NCBI GenBank assembly: GCA_964652125.1 | Contig: CAZZAE010000002.1 | Coordinates: 1-52,283 of the forward strand | Source: CAZFNQ01 sp964652125 | Lineage (GTDB): Bacteria; Patescibacteriota; Saccharimonadia; Saccharimonadales; JANWIN01 | Length of the DNA: 52,283 bases | Reading direction: 5' to 3' | In this document: in pieces, positions 8,365 to 17,744 of the stretch | Layout: each line of letters opens with the position of its first letter | How positions within the stretch are numbered: position 1 is the stretch's first letter | Notes under the pieces: model-generated | Seen by the model: only the letters and a program-made list of their open reading frames with translations | What the model was told of the DNA's origin: nothing | The model's database searches: none | Program-made: the position numbers and the translations under genes

Positions 8365-10031
8365 AGTGGTGGGCTAAATCCACTTAGGTTTGTGATTACG
8401 TCGTAAATACCCCGTGCCTTACGCAAATCTGAACTAAAACTATGAATCTCAACCTGACCAGCACTGTCGTCATATTTTATATACTCAAGCGTAGGTTTTT
8501 TACTATTAAATGATCCAGCAACGAACGTACCTGAATCGGATGTTGCGCTTAAGCCAGTTGAAACATCATAAAAGCCTCGTGATTTTCGTAAGTCCTGGCT
8601 AAATATATGTACCTCAGCTGCTTTAGTGTCAGTACTATACTTTATATAAGCTAGCTGATCATATCCACGTCCCAAGAAGTCACCAGCCACAAATACACCT
8701 GAGTCTTTTGAGACATTAGTCAGGGAATTGACAACATCATATACTCCTGTAGCTTTTCTGAGATCTTTGCTAAACATGTGCAATTCTAAATTATTTTGAG
8801 CATTGCTGTATCGAATATAAATAAGTTGGTCAGATCCACGACCCAAGAAGTCACCCGCCACAAAAGTACCAGTTGTTGCGCTGATATTTGTCAGATTAGT
8901 CGGTACATCATATATTCCTAGAAACTTAGAGAGGTCGCTACTAAATTCATGAACCTGTACATTGCCATACCTCATATAAATTAGCTCATCTTTACTATCT
9001 CCAGTGACATTTCCAGAGACTAATACACCACTATTAGGATCAGTTGAAGCCATTCCAGTCGGTACATGAGTAAGCCAACTCTTGAAGCTATTGTTCCAAA
9101 GATGAGCTTCAACACAAGCCGATCCAGTGTTATTCATCTTAGTGTGTGTAAGATTCTCAATGGTCCCACTACTATTTCGGTAAGCAATAAATTGTCGGCC
9201 AGTTGCACCAGAAACATTTGAGTCGTTATAACAAGGACTTGCTACCGATCCAAACCACTGTTCGAACCAATAGACGAACCAATAACTACCTGAATAATAT
9301 TGGCGACTGCTACCTGGATAAACGTGAGGGGTATAACAGTAAAGAGATGCAGTAGCTGCATTAGCAATAACAAAATGAGTGTATGCTGTACCGTAATCAT
9401 CATAAAATGTTACATCTCTGCCGGGATATAGGCCGGTAGAGTAGTACCGTGTTCTGCCTGGACAAGCGTATCCACTGACGGTTGAATCTGATCCACTCCA
9501 GGTATTATCACCACTGGCACGAGCAAAATTCAGTCGAAGTTGCCAAGTGCCCCAGTCAACCTGATTAAAGAATCCGGATATGCTACCACAACCTCCAGAA
9601 TCGGGGCATGCGTAACCCATTGCAAAATTAACCTGTGAGCTCGATGGGCTAGGATCAGTAATTAATGATTCCTCCTTTTGCATTGTAGCTATTATTGTTC
9701 TGGGATTTAGTCCATATGCCCGAGCAGCGTCATAAATAATCTGTGAAGCCAATACACTTTTACCACAATTTAAATAATGAGCATTCATGTAGTTATTGTT
9801 GCAAGTTTCTGTATATTTATGACTGGCAAGGTAACTACCCTTATCGAGTAAGAGTTGCTGAATATCTCTAACACCCATTGAGCCGTTATCAATAAAGATC
9901 GAGTCTTTAATTAAATAATCGGATTTATAACTTGCCTTTGCTTTGGGTGCAAATATCATCGAGCCAATAACCGCCAAAAGTATTAAGGCACAGAAGACAG
10001 AAGTTTTCTTTTGCATGAAGCTATATATCAT
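8361..10031 (-). CDS. Secreted lysozyme-like protein with four C-terminal repeats
   Basis: Exported protein of 556 residues with a signal or anchor segment at about 8-33 ending APKAKAS. Residues 40-265 resemble a lytic-transglycosylase/lysozyme-like domain: AARAYGLNPRTIIATMQKEES offers a candidate catalytic Glu, followed by FAMGYACPDSGGCG and several Cys pairs that could form disulfides. Residues about 334-556 are four copies of a 54-57-residue beta-rich unit with the recurring cores FVAGDFLGRG and DLRKARGIYDV, which looks like an FG-GAP/propeller-type structure. The catalytic role is inferred, not shown. Translation may instead begin at the ATG at 10016. It lies 2 bp after the Gmad2-like gene, so the two probably act together outside the cell. 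Confidence 0.75.
   Translation of the reverse strand: MIYSFMQKKTSVFCALILLAVIGSMIFAPKAKASYKSDYLIKDSIFIDNGSMGVRDIQQLLLDKGSYLASHKYTETCNNNYMNAHYLNCGKSVLASQIIYDAARAYGLNPRTIIATMQKEESLITDPSPSSSQVNFAMGYACPDSGGCGSISGFFNQVDWGTWQLRLNFARASGDNTWSGSDSTVSGYACPGRTRYYSTGLYPGRDVTFYDDYGTAYTHFVIANAATASLYCYTPHVYPGSSRQYYSGSYWFVYWFEQWFGSVASPCYNDSNVSGATGRQFIAYRNSSGTIENLTHTKMNNTGSACVEAHLWNNSFKSWLTHVPTGMASTDPNSGVLVSGNVTGDSKDELIYMRYGNVQVHEFSSDLSKFLGIYDVPTNLTNISATTGTFVAGDFLGRGSDQLIYIRYSNAQNNLELHMFSKDLRKATGVYDVVNSLTNVSKDSGVFVAGDFLGRGYDQLAYIKYSTDTKAAEVHIFSQDLRKSRGFYDVSTGLSATSDSGTFVAGSFNSKKPTLEYIKYDDSAGQVEIHSFSSDLRKARGIYDVITNLSGFSPPL
8364..9032 (-). repeat. Four tandem coding repeats of about 168 bp
   Basis: The 3' part of the secreted-protein gene holds four tandem units encoding 54, 57, 56 and 56 residues. 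Units 2 and 3 are also close at DNA level around the FVAGDFLGRG coding stretch (near 8670 and 8850). The more divergent outer units indicate old duplication rather than recent slippage. Confidence 0.85.
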
Positions 10032-10033
10032 AG

Positions 10034-10597
10034 TTAGAAGTTTAAGTTAATGCTTATCTCGTTAGCTTCTTTTCCATCCTGGAAACTAAATATATCCAGA
10101 TGTCCGGTTGAAGATGAAGCTTTAAAACTTATATTGGCCGAAAACTTGCCTCCTGAGATGTTGATAGGACCTTGACCTATCTGACCTGCCTGGTTATCAA
10201 CTAGCCGGTACCAGACTTGGGTTACTTTAGCCGAACCTGCAATTAAATCACCAGATTTTAAAGTTGAACCACTTGTTGGTTGCTTTAGAGTAATAAGACC
10301 AGAACTTGATGTTGCCCATTGCGAAGATGGCGTAGTAACTTGACCTTGGCCTTGTTTGTCGGTGATATTACTTTCTTGGATACTGCCACCACTGGTTGAA
10401 GGATTATTTGATTTAATGCTTGGTGCTGTTTGGGTGGTCGTTCCAGTTGGATTCTGCTTGTGAAAAAAGTGAGTAGTATTAGTCAGCTCAAGAATAAGAA
10501 CAGCTAAAACTATTAAAACTAATATAAACAATATTAATTTAAGAGTACGTTGTTGCCCATTGCGACGTCGGTAACTTTTATTTATAGGCTTAACCAT
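10034..10597 (-). CDS. Membrane-anchored Gmad2-like (Ig-fold) protein
   Basis: A 187-residue protein with a basic N-terminus, one membrane span at about residues 20-42 and a Ser/Thr/Gln-rich linker to about 100. The C-terminal domain (about 102-187) has features of the Gmad2 immunoglobulin-like family: ITLKQPTSGSTLKSGDLIAGSA, then a strand pattern ending SFQDGKEANEISI. It is probably displayed outside the cell on the anchor. It is the promoter-proximal gene of a pair, with the secreted lysozyme-like gene starting 2 bp after its stop. The Gmad2 assignment is by eye and moderately secure; binding partner unknown. Confidence 0.7.
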   Translation of the reverse strand: MVKPINKSYRRRNGQQRTLKLILFILVLIVLAVLILELTNTTHFFHKQNPTGTTTQTAPSIKSNNPSTSGGSIQESNITDKQGQGQVTTPSSQWATSSSGLITLKQPTSGSTLKSGDLIAGSAKVTQVWYRLVDNQAGQIGQGPINISGGKFSANISFKASSSTGHLDIFSFQDGKEANEISINLNF

Positions 10598-10700
10598 AAT
10601 TGTATTTTACCAAGAATATGCAAATAGCAACATTTTTATAAAGCATTATCAATATATTCAAAGATTACAACTAATTTTAAAACTCAAATATTGGATAAAG

Positions 10701-12692
10701 TTATTTGCCAACTTTATATAAATAAAAATCTGTTTGAGGATAGCTAATTTTTTCTTTCAAACTTACACACTGTTCAGTAAGGGGGTGAACTGACAGGGCA
10801 TACTGAATGTTTTTCAATATAAATGAACTACATTTGAACTTGACTTTAAATGAGTCACTTGAGACTTTGTCGATGGGTACAGTAAAGTTTGGACTGTCTG
10901 AAAAAAAGGCATGCCCTTCACGGTTATAAATGTACTCGTATTTCTGACCAGCCAACTGCTTCCAAAAATTAAGATCAGGATAAAGCTGAGCACCACTTAG
11001 GGATCGACGGCCAGCTAACCATCCAAAATTTTCATAAACTCCTGCGTCGTCACCAACCGTAACCCAACTGTCTTTAGGCGAAGAAATTGCCTCCATCCGT
11101 TGAACCAGATTACTATGGGTTAAAAAGCCGAGGCCACGATACAGGGGAATTATTTTGAAACTACTAGCTAGAGTGAACATCAAGAAACAAATAGCAAAAA
11201 GCATTTTGTGCCCCGACAGAAGAGCTATGATTAGCACAGTGAAGGCAATCGCCAATCCACTGATAATAATCGGATTATGCAAAAACAGGGGATAGTGGTG
11301 CATGATGTAGGCACTAATCATCAACAAAACTGCTAAACAAGCTAGCCCGTAACCTAATGCCCAAGTATAAAGTTGGCGTGGTTTAATCTTGAGAGTATTA
11401 ATCTTTTTTATAAGATACAACATCTGAAGTATCCCTAAGAAGCCCATGCCGATAATTAATCTAACGCTCGGCACTCGGTCTAGTAGTAAAAGATTAAATA
11501 AGGGGCCACCTAATTTAGTAAACACTCTTATAAACATAAGCAAGGCGCATATTTGTAAACTTAATAATATGAAGTCGATCTTTTTATGCTTGCGCCAATC
11601 TAACCAAATTACGGCAAATCCAGGTATTAATAAGAAGGGTAGCAGAAGAATAAAGTTAGAAGCTTCACTTTGATTGTATATAAAATGACCGCCACGAAAA
11701 TCGCTCTGTTGAACTGGCATAACATAACTATCAAAGACATTTAGTAACTTCAAGGCTCCACCATCAATACGCCGATGACCTGGATAGAGACTTTGATTCA
11801 AACCATTAATTGGACCCCTATGAGTAGCTACAAACGTCAGCCCAATGACGGCTGTGACAACTGTAGCAATTAACACTAACCCTAAACGTTTAGCAAGATC
11901 CGCCCAGTTAAATTTTTCTGAAATAAGTTTCTGCAGAGTATACCCTAAAATGAAAAAACCTATGACTAAGGCAACCGAAATTTGAAAAGGTGGATAGAAT
12001 ATAAATCCGAAACATCCTAATAAGAAGCTAAGTCCAATGACATGTAAGGCATCTGACAATAACTTATTTTTTACAAATGGCACTTGCTCGCCATTAATTA
12101 GTCGTAAAAACATAATAAGAATAAAAAATCCCCAAGCCAAAGTTAGGAAGCTTCCAGTTTGGTACCACCACATTGAAAACGGCGACAAACCAATGGCAAT
12201 TCCAATTAGTATGGCAAACACTTTTTGGCCAGGAAAGACCCTTAAAACAAAGAAGTAAACACTTAATATTAAGAGGAACATTAACAGCCACCACTTAAAG
12301 GCAAAAGCAAACTCGAGCGGTAGAATCATGAAACTCCAGTTTTGGGGTTTAAATATTGTTGACCAGTCTTTTGATGGAATTTCACCAGCCAAGGAAACAT
12401 CCCTACCACTTCCGAAGTCTTTGTTAAACCGAGGGTAGCCATTTTTCGATTGCGAAACTGTCATTTGGCTGCCCGCTAACCATTCATCCGATCGAATTGC
12501 CCGAGGATGCCCCCAAATTAGATTCGGATCCTTAGCATGACTACCATAGAGATTTGAATAATACATTCCAACCGAAGTCCCGCTTAAACGTAGACTAGTC
12601 AGAACCACTAAAACTAAAAATAAAGCCAAAGGGAAAGCCCAAATTGAAGTTTTTACCCACCCGGCAAAACCTTTTATCTTTTTATTATTCAT
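10701..12692 (-). CDS. Polytopic membrane protein, GT-C/YfhO-like
   Basis: A 663-residue integral membrane protein with roughly 12-14 membrane segments. The N-terminal extracytoplasmic region includes LIWGHPRAIRSDEW, a pattern seen in large GT-C-like or YfhO-like proteins of polysaccharide loci. The last 120 residues form an exterior domain after the final span. GT-C enzymes transfer sugars from polyprenyl-phosphate donors outside the membrane, which would fit the DPM1-like GT2 encoded next door. That link is inference. The promoter (TTGGTA, 17 nt, TATAAT) lies so close to the ATG that the mRNA should be leaderless. No Shine-Dalgarno site is visible. Confidence 0.6.
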   Translation of the reverse strand: MNNKKIKGFAGWVKTSIWAFPLALFLVLVVLTSLRLSGTSVGMYYSNLYGSHAKDPNLIWGHPRAIRSDEWLAGSQMTVSQSKNGYPRFNKDFGSGRDVSLAGEIPSKDWSTIFKPQNWSFMILPLEFAFAFKWWLLMFLLILSVYFFVLRVFPGQKVFAILIGIAIGLSPFSMWWYQTGSFLTLAWGFFILIMFLRLINGEQVPFVKNKLLSDALHVIGLSFLLGCFGFIFYPPFQISVALVIGFFILGYTLQKLISEKFNWADLAKRLGLVLIATVVTAVIGLTFVATHRGPINGLNQSLYPGHRRIDGGALKLLNVFDSYVMPVQQSDFRGGHFIYNQSEASNFILLLPFLLIPGFAVIWLDWRKHKKIDFILLSLQICALLMFIRVFTKLGGPLFNLLLLDRVPSVRLIIGMGFLGILQMLYLIKKINTLKIKPRQLYTWALGYGLACLAVLLMISAYIMHHYPLFLHNPIIISGLAIAFTVLIIALLSGHKMLFAICFLMFTLASSFKIIPLYRGLGFLTHSNLVQRMEAISSPKDSWVTVGDDAGVYENFGWLAGRRSLSGAQLYPDLNFWKQLAGQKYEYIYNREGHAFFSDSPNFTVPIDKVSSDSFKVKFKCSSFILKNIQYALSVHPLTEQCVSLKEKISYPQTDFYLYKVGK

Positions 12693-12701
12693 TCAGGTTG
12701 T

Positions 12702-12730
12702 ATTATAGCTTGACTGAAATGCATTACCAA
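12702..12730 (-). promoter_or_regulatory. Promoter giving a leaderless mRNA for the 663-residue protein
   Basis: On the minus strand TTGGTA (12730-12725), a 17-nt spacer and a perfect TATAAT (12707-12702) precede the ATG at 12692 by 9 nt. Transcription would begin about 3 nt before the start codon. Confidence 0.65.
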
Positions 12731-12795
12731 TCGCAGATCTAATTACTCCAAAAGCGATATAACTGGTAAAATATGGATAATCTTAAAGAGGATTT

Positions 12796-13773
12796 ATGAA
12801 GTTAATTATTTTTTCAATTTGCAAAAATGAAGAACAAACAATCGGTGAGTTACTAGATGGAATACCTAAAACTATATCCGGTGTCAGTGAAATTGAAACC
12901 TGGGTTATTGATGACGGAAGTACTGACAAAACTGCTGAGATAGCTGCCAAGCACGGTGCAAAGGTACATAAAGGCATTAGTCAAAAAAGGCTAGCTTACC
13001 GTTTTCAGGAAGCTCTAGAGATTGCCCTTAGCCGAAAGGCTGACATAGCAGTTAATATAGACGGAGATCTACAGTTTAATCCTAAAGATATACCTAAGCT
13101 TGTTAAACCGATTATTGAAGATGGTTATGACTTTGCCGCTGCAGATAGATTTACGGACGTTAAAACTGGTAAACGGCTGCGTCCAGAGAACATGCCACCG
13201 AGTAAATATTTTGCAAATCGGATTGGTACCTGGATTGTCAGCAGTCTAACCCGACAACAATTTAGAGATGTTACTTGTGGTTTCAGAGCTTACAACAGAC
13301 GAGCACTAATTGCCCTTAATATTAATAGTCAATATACCTATACTCAAGAGTCGTTTCAATTGCTAGCTTTGAAAAAAATGGATATTAAAGCCGTACCAAT
13401 TGATGTAACTTATTATAAGGATCGCAAGTCCAGAGTTGTCACAAACTTTTTCACTTTTTTAATCGGAAGTGCCATCAATATAGTTCGGGCCTATAGAGAC
13501 TTTGCGCCACTTAGATTCTTTGGTTCACTAGGTCTGGCTTGTTTCATACTTGGCGGTGGCTCGGTTGGTTTTGTATTTATTCATTGGATCCAAACTGGGG
13601 AATTTAGTCCGTATAAATTTATAGGATTTACCGGCATTTATCTTATTAGTCTAGCTCTTGTTATTTGGACAGTTGGTTTAGTGGCCGACATGCTTGATCG
13701 TATGCTAAGCAACCAAGAAAAAATCTTGGAACAGATGAAAAAAATACGATTCGGTGAGCATAAAAACGAATGA
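12796..13773 (+). CDS. Polyprenyl-phosphate glycosyltransferase (DPM1/GT2-like, two TM)
   Basis: A 325-residue GT2 enzyme of the dolichol/undecaprenyl-phosphate sugar synthase type. Catalytic region: WVIDDGSTDKTAEIA, then NIDGDLQFNPKDI (the DGD metal-binding motif), and a region near TQESFQLLAL. Two membrane spans follow at about 235-255 and 275-295, then a charged tail. Such enzymes load a single sugar onto polyprenyl phosphate for use by GT-C transferases outside. AAAGAGGA is positioned before the ATG. It heads a four-gene plus-strand operon in which each junction is a 4-bp ATGA overlap. Sugar identity is unknown. Confidence 0.85.
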   Translation: MKLIIFSICKNEEQTIGELLDGIPKTISGVSEIETWVIDDGSTDKTAEIAAKHGAKVHKGISQKRLAYRFQEALEIALSRKADIAVNIDGDLQFNPKDIPKLVKPIIEDGYDFAAADRFTDVKTGKRLRPENMPPSKYFANRIGTWIVSSLTRQQFRDVTCGFRAYNRRALIALNINSQYTYTQESFQLLALKKMDIKAVPIDVTYYKDRKSRVVTNFFTFLIGSAINIVRAYRDFAPLRFFGSLGLACFILGGGSVGFVFIHWIQTGEFSPYKFIGFTGIYLISLALVIWTVGLVADMLDRMLSNQEKILEQMKKIRFGEHKNE

Positions 13774-14873
13774 TCCATTTTGTAATTGGTACTCGAGCTC
13801 AACTATTTAAAATGGCACCAATAATGCTAACTTGCGAAGAACAAGGGCTCCAATGGCGCTGGGTATATGCTGCCCAGCATAAAGAAACTATTGAAGAAAC
13901 TTTGCAGACGTTTGGATTACCGAATCCTGATTTTACAATTATAAATTGGGATACTGAAGCCAAGACTATGGGTAAAATATGGCTGTGGTTTGGAAAGATG
14001 CTACTAGCCTTACCCAAAAGTAGGAAAATATTTGCTGGTCAAGTTGGTAAAAAACATATTGTGCTGACACATGGTGACACGCTTACCACATGGCTAGCAG
14101 CTGTAATGGCAAAATTGACTAGAACCAAAGTTATGCACGTAGAATCGGGTCTACGCAGCTTTAATATTCGAAAGCCGTTTCCAGAAGAAATAAATCGACT
14201 CATTACTTTTCGACTGGCCGACTATTATGCTTGCCCAGGACAATGGGCTATAGACAATCTCAAAAAATACAAAGGCGAGAAGATTAACACTTTCCAAAAT
14301 ACTCAAATTGATACTATTCGATTTGGTCTAGCGCATGCTGATAAAGCTAAGCTGAACCTTCCAAATGAGAAGTATGTTGTAGCTAGTCTACACCGCTATG
14401 AGAATATATTTGATACGGTACGATTTAATACAATTGTTGATCGTTTAGAGTCAATTAGCCAGACATTCCCAATTTATATGGTGCAACATCCGGCAACCAA
14501 GGAACAACTTAAAAAGTTACCTGATATCAAAGCTCGAATCGAGCAAAATAAAAGAATCCATTTGCTGCCCAGACTGGAATATTTGCCTTTTGTGAAGCTA
14601 ATTAAACACAGCGAATTCGTGATTACTGATGGAGGTGGAAATCAAGAAGAGCTTTATCATATGGGCAAACCGACACTACTATTTCGTAACGAGACCGAAA
14701 GGCAAGAAGGTCTTGGATCAACTGCTGTCATATCAAAATTGGATCCTAAAGTTATTTCTAAATTCGTTTCAGATTATAAGAAATATGCCAGAGAAACACT
14801 CACCACTACTAAGACTTCATCACCGTCTACGATAATTGTAAATTGGCTAGATAAGAAAGGTTTCGGAAGATGA
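13770..14873 (+). CDS. wecB: UDP-GlcNAc 2-epimerase, WecB-like
   Basis: Converts UDP-GlcNAc to UDP-ManNAc. At 367 residues it has the family length. Residues matching the known WecB active site are visible: Lys in GTRAQLFKMAP, Asp in HGDT, Glu in HVESGLRS, Glu and Arg in PEEINR, His in LHRYEN, and the nucleotide-binding TDGGGNQEE. The first motif departs from the usual GTRPEAIK, and TDGGG replaces the usual SDSGG, so this is a divergent member. A WecC-like dehydrogenase encoded at 17745-19004 would carry the product on to UDP-ManNAcA. It overlaps both neighbours by 4 bp. Confidence 0.85.
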   Translation: MIHFVIGTRAQLFKMAPIMLTCEEQGLQWRWVYAAQHKETIEETLQTFGLPNPDFTIINWDTEAKTMGKIWLWFGKMLLALPKSRKIFAGQVGKKHIVLTHGDTLTTWLAAVMAKLTRTKVMHVESGLRSFNIRKPFPEEINRLITFRLADYYACPGQWAIDNLKKYKGEKINTFQNTQIDTIRFGLAHADKAKLNLPNEKYVVASLHRYENIFDTVRFNTIVDRLESISQTFPIYMVQHPATKEQLKKLPDIKARIEQNKRIHLLPRLEYLPFVKLIKHSEFVITDGGGNQEELYHMGKPTLLFRNETERQEGLGSTAVISKLDPKVISKFVSDYKKYARETLTTTKTSSPSTIIVNWLDKKGFGR

Positions 14874-15877
14874 AAAAGAACGGTCAATCTTTCTCCATTG
14901 TAATGGCTACTTATACTGGCGTTGAAACCATAGATGACGCCTTTACCTCCTTACTTGATCAAAATGACCCAGGAGTTTCCTATGACGTTGTGGTTGTCAT
15001 TGATGGACCAAATGCTGCCCTACGGGCTAAAGTTGAACAAGCTCAAGAAAAGTTTTTAAAAGCTGGTATAGATTTTAAGTTGAAACAATTCACAAAGAAT
15101 AAGGGCCGATTTGAAGCTCGATTAGTTGGTGCCAAATTGGCATCACATGGTCATATTTTAATAGTTGATGACCGCGTTAAACTACCTAAGAACTTTCTAA
15201 AATATATGGCAAATGCCAATCAGGAGGTATTGATCCCTGACGTAGTTGAAAGTGATCCAAACAACTACGTCTCCCTAGCTCTTAGTAAACTTAGGCGCAA
15301 AATTTACGGCCAACAATGGGGAGGTAATTTTGAAGACTTCTATATTGATGAAGCGAACTTCGATAAATCACCGAAAGGCACAACGAGTCTTTGGATAAAG
15401 AAAAGTATATTTATCGATGCCTGCAATTTACTTCAAAAAACTGAAAATTTAACTGCCCACGTTAGCGAAGACACCCGGATACTGAAATTTGTAGTAATGA
15501 GTGGTGCGAAAATATACAAAACCAGTAAAGTTAAACTCGTCTACCAACCTCGCAGTAAGGCAAAAGAAGAGCTAATTCATATTTATCAACGCGGTCCACG
15601 ATTTCTGGACTATTATCTACATCCAGGTACAAGATATTTTGCTCCATTAATACTATATTTTGTATTGGTGATGCCATTATTAGTGCTTGCTGTTCTCCAT
15701 CCTATCCTAATTCTATTTGGACTAGCCGTATCAATTCTCGTAGCACTTTGGGTTAGTGGTGATCTAAAACAATGGTTGCTGGTTTGGTATGGTCTTTTAT
15801 CTATAGTGGTGTGTTTCGGTACTGGTCTTTGGCATGGTCTATGGCTCATCTTTCAAAGTCGGAGAGAGAAAGCATGA
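14870..15877 (+). CDS. GT2 glycosyltransferase with C-terminal membrane segments
   Basis: A 335-residue processive-type or membrane-bound GT2 protein. N-terminal SIVMATYTGVETIDDAF, the acidic metal site IVDDRVKL near residue 100 and SEDTRIL near 205 are the GT2 marks. Two or three membrane segments occupy about residues 255-325, including a span rich in Leu, Val and Ala. It lies between wecB and a UPF0104 membrane protein with 4-bp overlaps on both sides, so all four products probably serve one pathway. Donor could be the ManNAc or ManNAcA made nearby, but that is only inferred from position. Confidence 0.8.
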   Translation: MKKNGQSFSIVMATYTGVETIDDAFTSLLDQNDPGVSYDVVVVIDGPNAALRAKVEQAQEKFLKAGIDFKLKQFTKNKGRFEARLVGAKLASHGHILIVDDRVKLPKNFLKYMANANQEVLIPDVVESDPNNYVSLALSKLRRKIYGQQWGGNFEDFYIDEANFDKSPKGTTSLWIKKSIFIDACNLLQKTENLTAHVSEDTRILKFVVMSGAKIYKTSKVKLVYQPRSKAKEELIHIYQRGPRFLDYYLHPGTRYFAPLILYFVLVMPLLVLAVLHPILILFGLAVSILVALWVSGDLKQWLLVWYGLLSIVVCFGTGLWHGLWLIFQSRREKA

Positions 15878-16863
15878 ATTTGTTTCCTAAAAAGGTTTCT
15901 CTTTATTTGGGAATAATTGTTTTTTTGATCTTTGTTATTTACTTTGCATTAAACGCTAGTACGTTTAAACCACTACTTGATGTCAATATTTGGCTGCTGG
16001 TGCTAATAGCAATTGCTGATTTAACGGTTATTATGGTCAATGGTCTTTTTATTAAATTTATACTCAAACCCTTTGATAAATACATTTCGTTAATTGAGAG
16101 CGGCCGAGTTTCTCTAATTTCATCAGTTGGAAATTTCTTTGCTCCTGTGGGTGCCGGTTTTGGTTTTAGGGCAGTGTATCTAAAGAAAAAACATAATTTA
16201 CCATACAGTGAATATCTGTCGACACTTTCGGGAAACTATATAATAGTTTTTTTGGTAAATTCTTTCTTTGCATTAGTGGCACTTTATCTGCTAAGAAGCC
16301 ATCACTCTAAACAGTACCTGGTTTTAATTGGGCTATTTTCAGGTACTTTCATCATGTCACTGGCCTTGAGCATTTTAAAAATTCCCGCAAGCCTACAGCG
16401 AAAAGTAAATAACAATAAGCGGCTGAGTAAGATAAGCAAGCCATTTTTTCAAGTTATTGATGGTTGGAATAAGATAGTTGCTGACAAATCACTTATGGTG
16501 CGTCTAATTAGTATTATTTTCTTTAATATTCTAATTACCATAGCCATAGCAACATTAGAAATTCACGCCCTGCATTTTCACATTGGTTTACCGCAATTGT
16601 TGCTATTTAGTGTGTTGGGCTCTTTGAGTCTATTTATCAATTTAACTCCTGCTAATTTAGGAGTAAAAGAAGCAATTTATATTTTTTCAAGAAGCGTAAT
16701 AGGTTTTTCAACTGGGCAGATTTTATCAATAGCCTTATTAGATCGCGGAGTTTTATTTATTATTCTATTTATCTCTTGGATAATTTTTGGTCGAATGAAA
16801 AAATCTTTAGACCCAACTTTGACTGAGGCTATGGGGAGCAAGAACGAGATTATCGTTTCGTAG
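15874..16863 (+). CDS. UPF0104/LPG-synthase-TM-like membrane protein
   Basis: A 329-residue polytopic protein with about eight membrane segments, of the lysylphosphatidylglycerol synthase TM / UPF0104 group. The conserved LINLTPANLGVKEAIYIF stretch near residues 255-275 is characteristic. Members lacking the LysX/aminoacyltransferase domain are often found in glycan loci and may have a lipid-linked substrate or flippase-like role; the true role is not established. The start at 15874 forms ATGA with the upstream stop, matching the other junctions of this operon, so a longer start at 15772 is rejected. Its 3' end overlaps the FkbM gene by 57 bp on the opposite strand. Confidence 0.75.
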   Translation: MNLFPKKVSLYLGIIVFLIFVIYFALNASTFKPLLDVNIWLLVLIAIADLTVIMVNGLFIKFILKPFDKYISLIESGRVSLISSVGNFFAPVGAGFGFRAVYLKKKHNLPYSEYLSTLSGNYIIVFLVNSFFALVALYLLRSHHSKQYLVLIGLFSGTFIMSLALSILKIPASLQRKVNNNKRLSKISKPFFQVIDGWNKIVADKSLMVRLISIIFFNILITIAIATLEIHALHFHIGLPQLLLFSVLGSLSLFINLTPANLGVKEAIYIFSRSVIGFSTGQILSIALLDRGVLFIILFISWIIFGRMKKSLDPTLTEAMGSKNEIIVS

Positions 16864-17691
16864 TTTGACGATATCATCAATTTTGTTAATTTTGCGAAAA
16901 ATATTCTTTTGTTCGTCGATATGATAGCAATATTTGTAAAGCTTGAGCAGCTGACTAGCTTGCTTTCTTGGATCATAGCCACATCTTTTTAAATGATCAG
17001 CTGAAAACTCTATAAATAAAATAGGCTGGTACTTCTTAATGGTTTGAAGGCCTCCCTCAATGGCATAACCTTCGTAACCTTCAATATCCATTTTGATCAT
17101 GTCGACTTTTTTAAATTTTTTCTTTTTAACAAAACTATCAATGGTTACAACATCAACATCAGTAGATTTATTTGATACCTTGCCCGCGGAGTGTGTGGCA
17201 ATGCTGTTTTCGGCTAAATAGATCTTCAGCTTTCCTTCCTCAGAGCCAACGGCGGCATCGATAATTTCGACGTTGGTAATATGGTTGATTTTCAAATTAT
17301 GTTTTAACAGTTCGAGATTTTGAGTGACCGGTTCAAATGCATAGACTTTGCCCCTAGCTCCAATTGCAGTAGCAGCTTCTGCGCAGTAGACACCGATATT
17401 GGCGCCAATATCAAGTACGATGTCGTTCTTTTTCAAAAGTTTGTGGAAGATGTCTAATTCAATTTTTTCGAAATCGCCACTAATCATACTTGGTACGACA
17501 GTAGTATCAGTAGTTGGCACTTTGAATTTTAAGTTTCTAAAAACAATGTTTTTATCGACTCCATGATAGGTGGCTGAAAACATCTTTCGGTAGATTGTTG
17601 TCGTAAAGGGCAAATGATGAATCCAAGTGTTTCGGAATTTACTCCTTGAGAAATTCATAACACTTAAATAGAATGTCTCTTTTTTTACCAT
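16807..17691 (-). CDS. FkbM-family methyltransferase
   Basis: A 294-residue SAM-dependent methyltransferase of the FkbM type, usually O-methylating sugars or polyketides. The SAM-binding core is at about 95-240: DIVLDIGANIGVYCAEAA (motif I, with DIGANIG), AFEPVTQNLELL and DMIKMDIEGYEGYAIEGG near 195-215, followed by the ILFIEFSADHL strand typical of FkbM. It probably methylates a sugar of the surface glycan and could cap chains. It is single on the minus strand, upstream of wecC in the same direction (53 bp apart in the gene order 17691 to 17745), and convergent with the UPF0104 gene. Confidence 0.85.
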   Translation of the reverse strand: MVKKETFYLSVMNFSRSKFRNTWIHHLPFTTTIYRKMFSATYHGVDKNIVFRNLKFKVPTTDTTVVPSMISGDFEKIELDIFHKLLKKNDIVLDIGANIGVYCAEAATAIGARGKVYAFEPVTQNLELLKHNLKINHITNVEIIDAAVGSEEGKLKIYLAENSIATHSAGKVSNKSTDVDVVTIDSFVKKKKFKKVDMIKMDIEGYEGYAIEGGLQTIKKYQPILFIEFSADHLKRCGYDPRKQASQLLKLYKYCYHIDEQKNIFRKINKIDDIVKLRNDNLVLAPHSLSQSWV

Positions 17692-17744
17692 AGCAGCTAT
17701 TATAGGGATTTCACTGAGAATATCTACTTACAAAACAAAGTCGA

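Noticed and set aside
15772..15873. Longer start of the UPF0104 protein
   Set aside because: It overlaps the preceding gene by over 100 bp, while the ATG at 15874 makes the same 4-bp ATGA junction as the rest of the operon.
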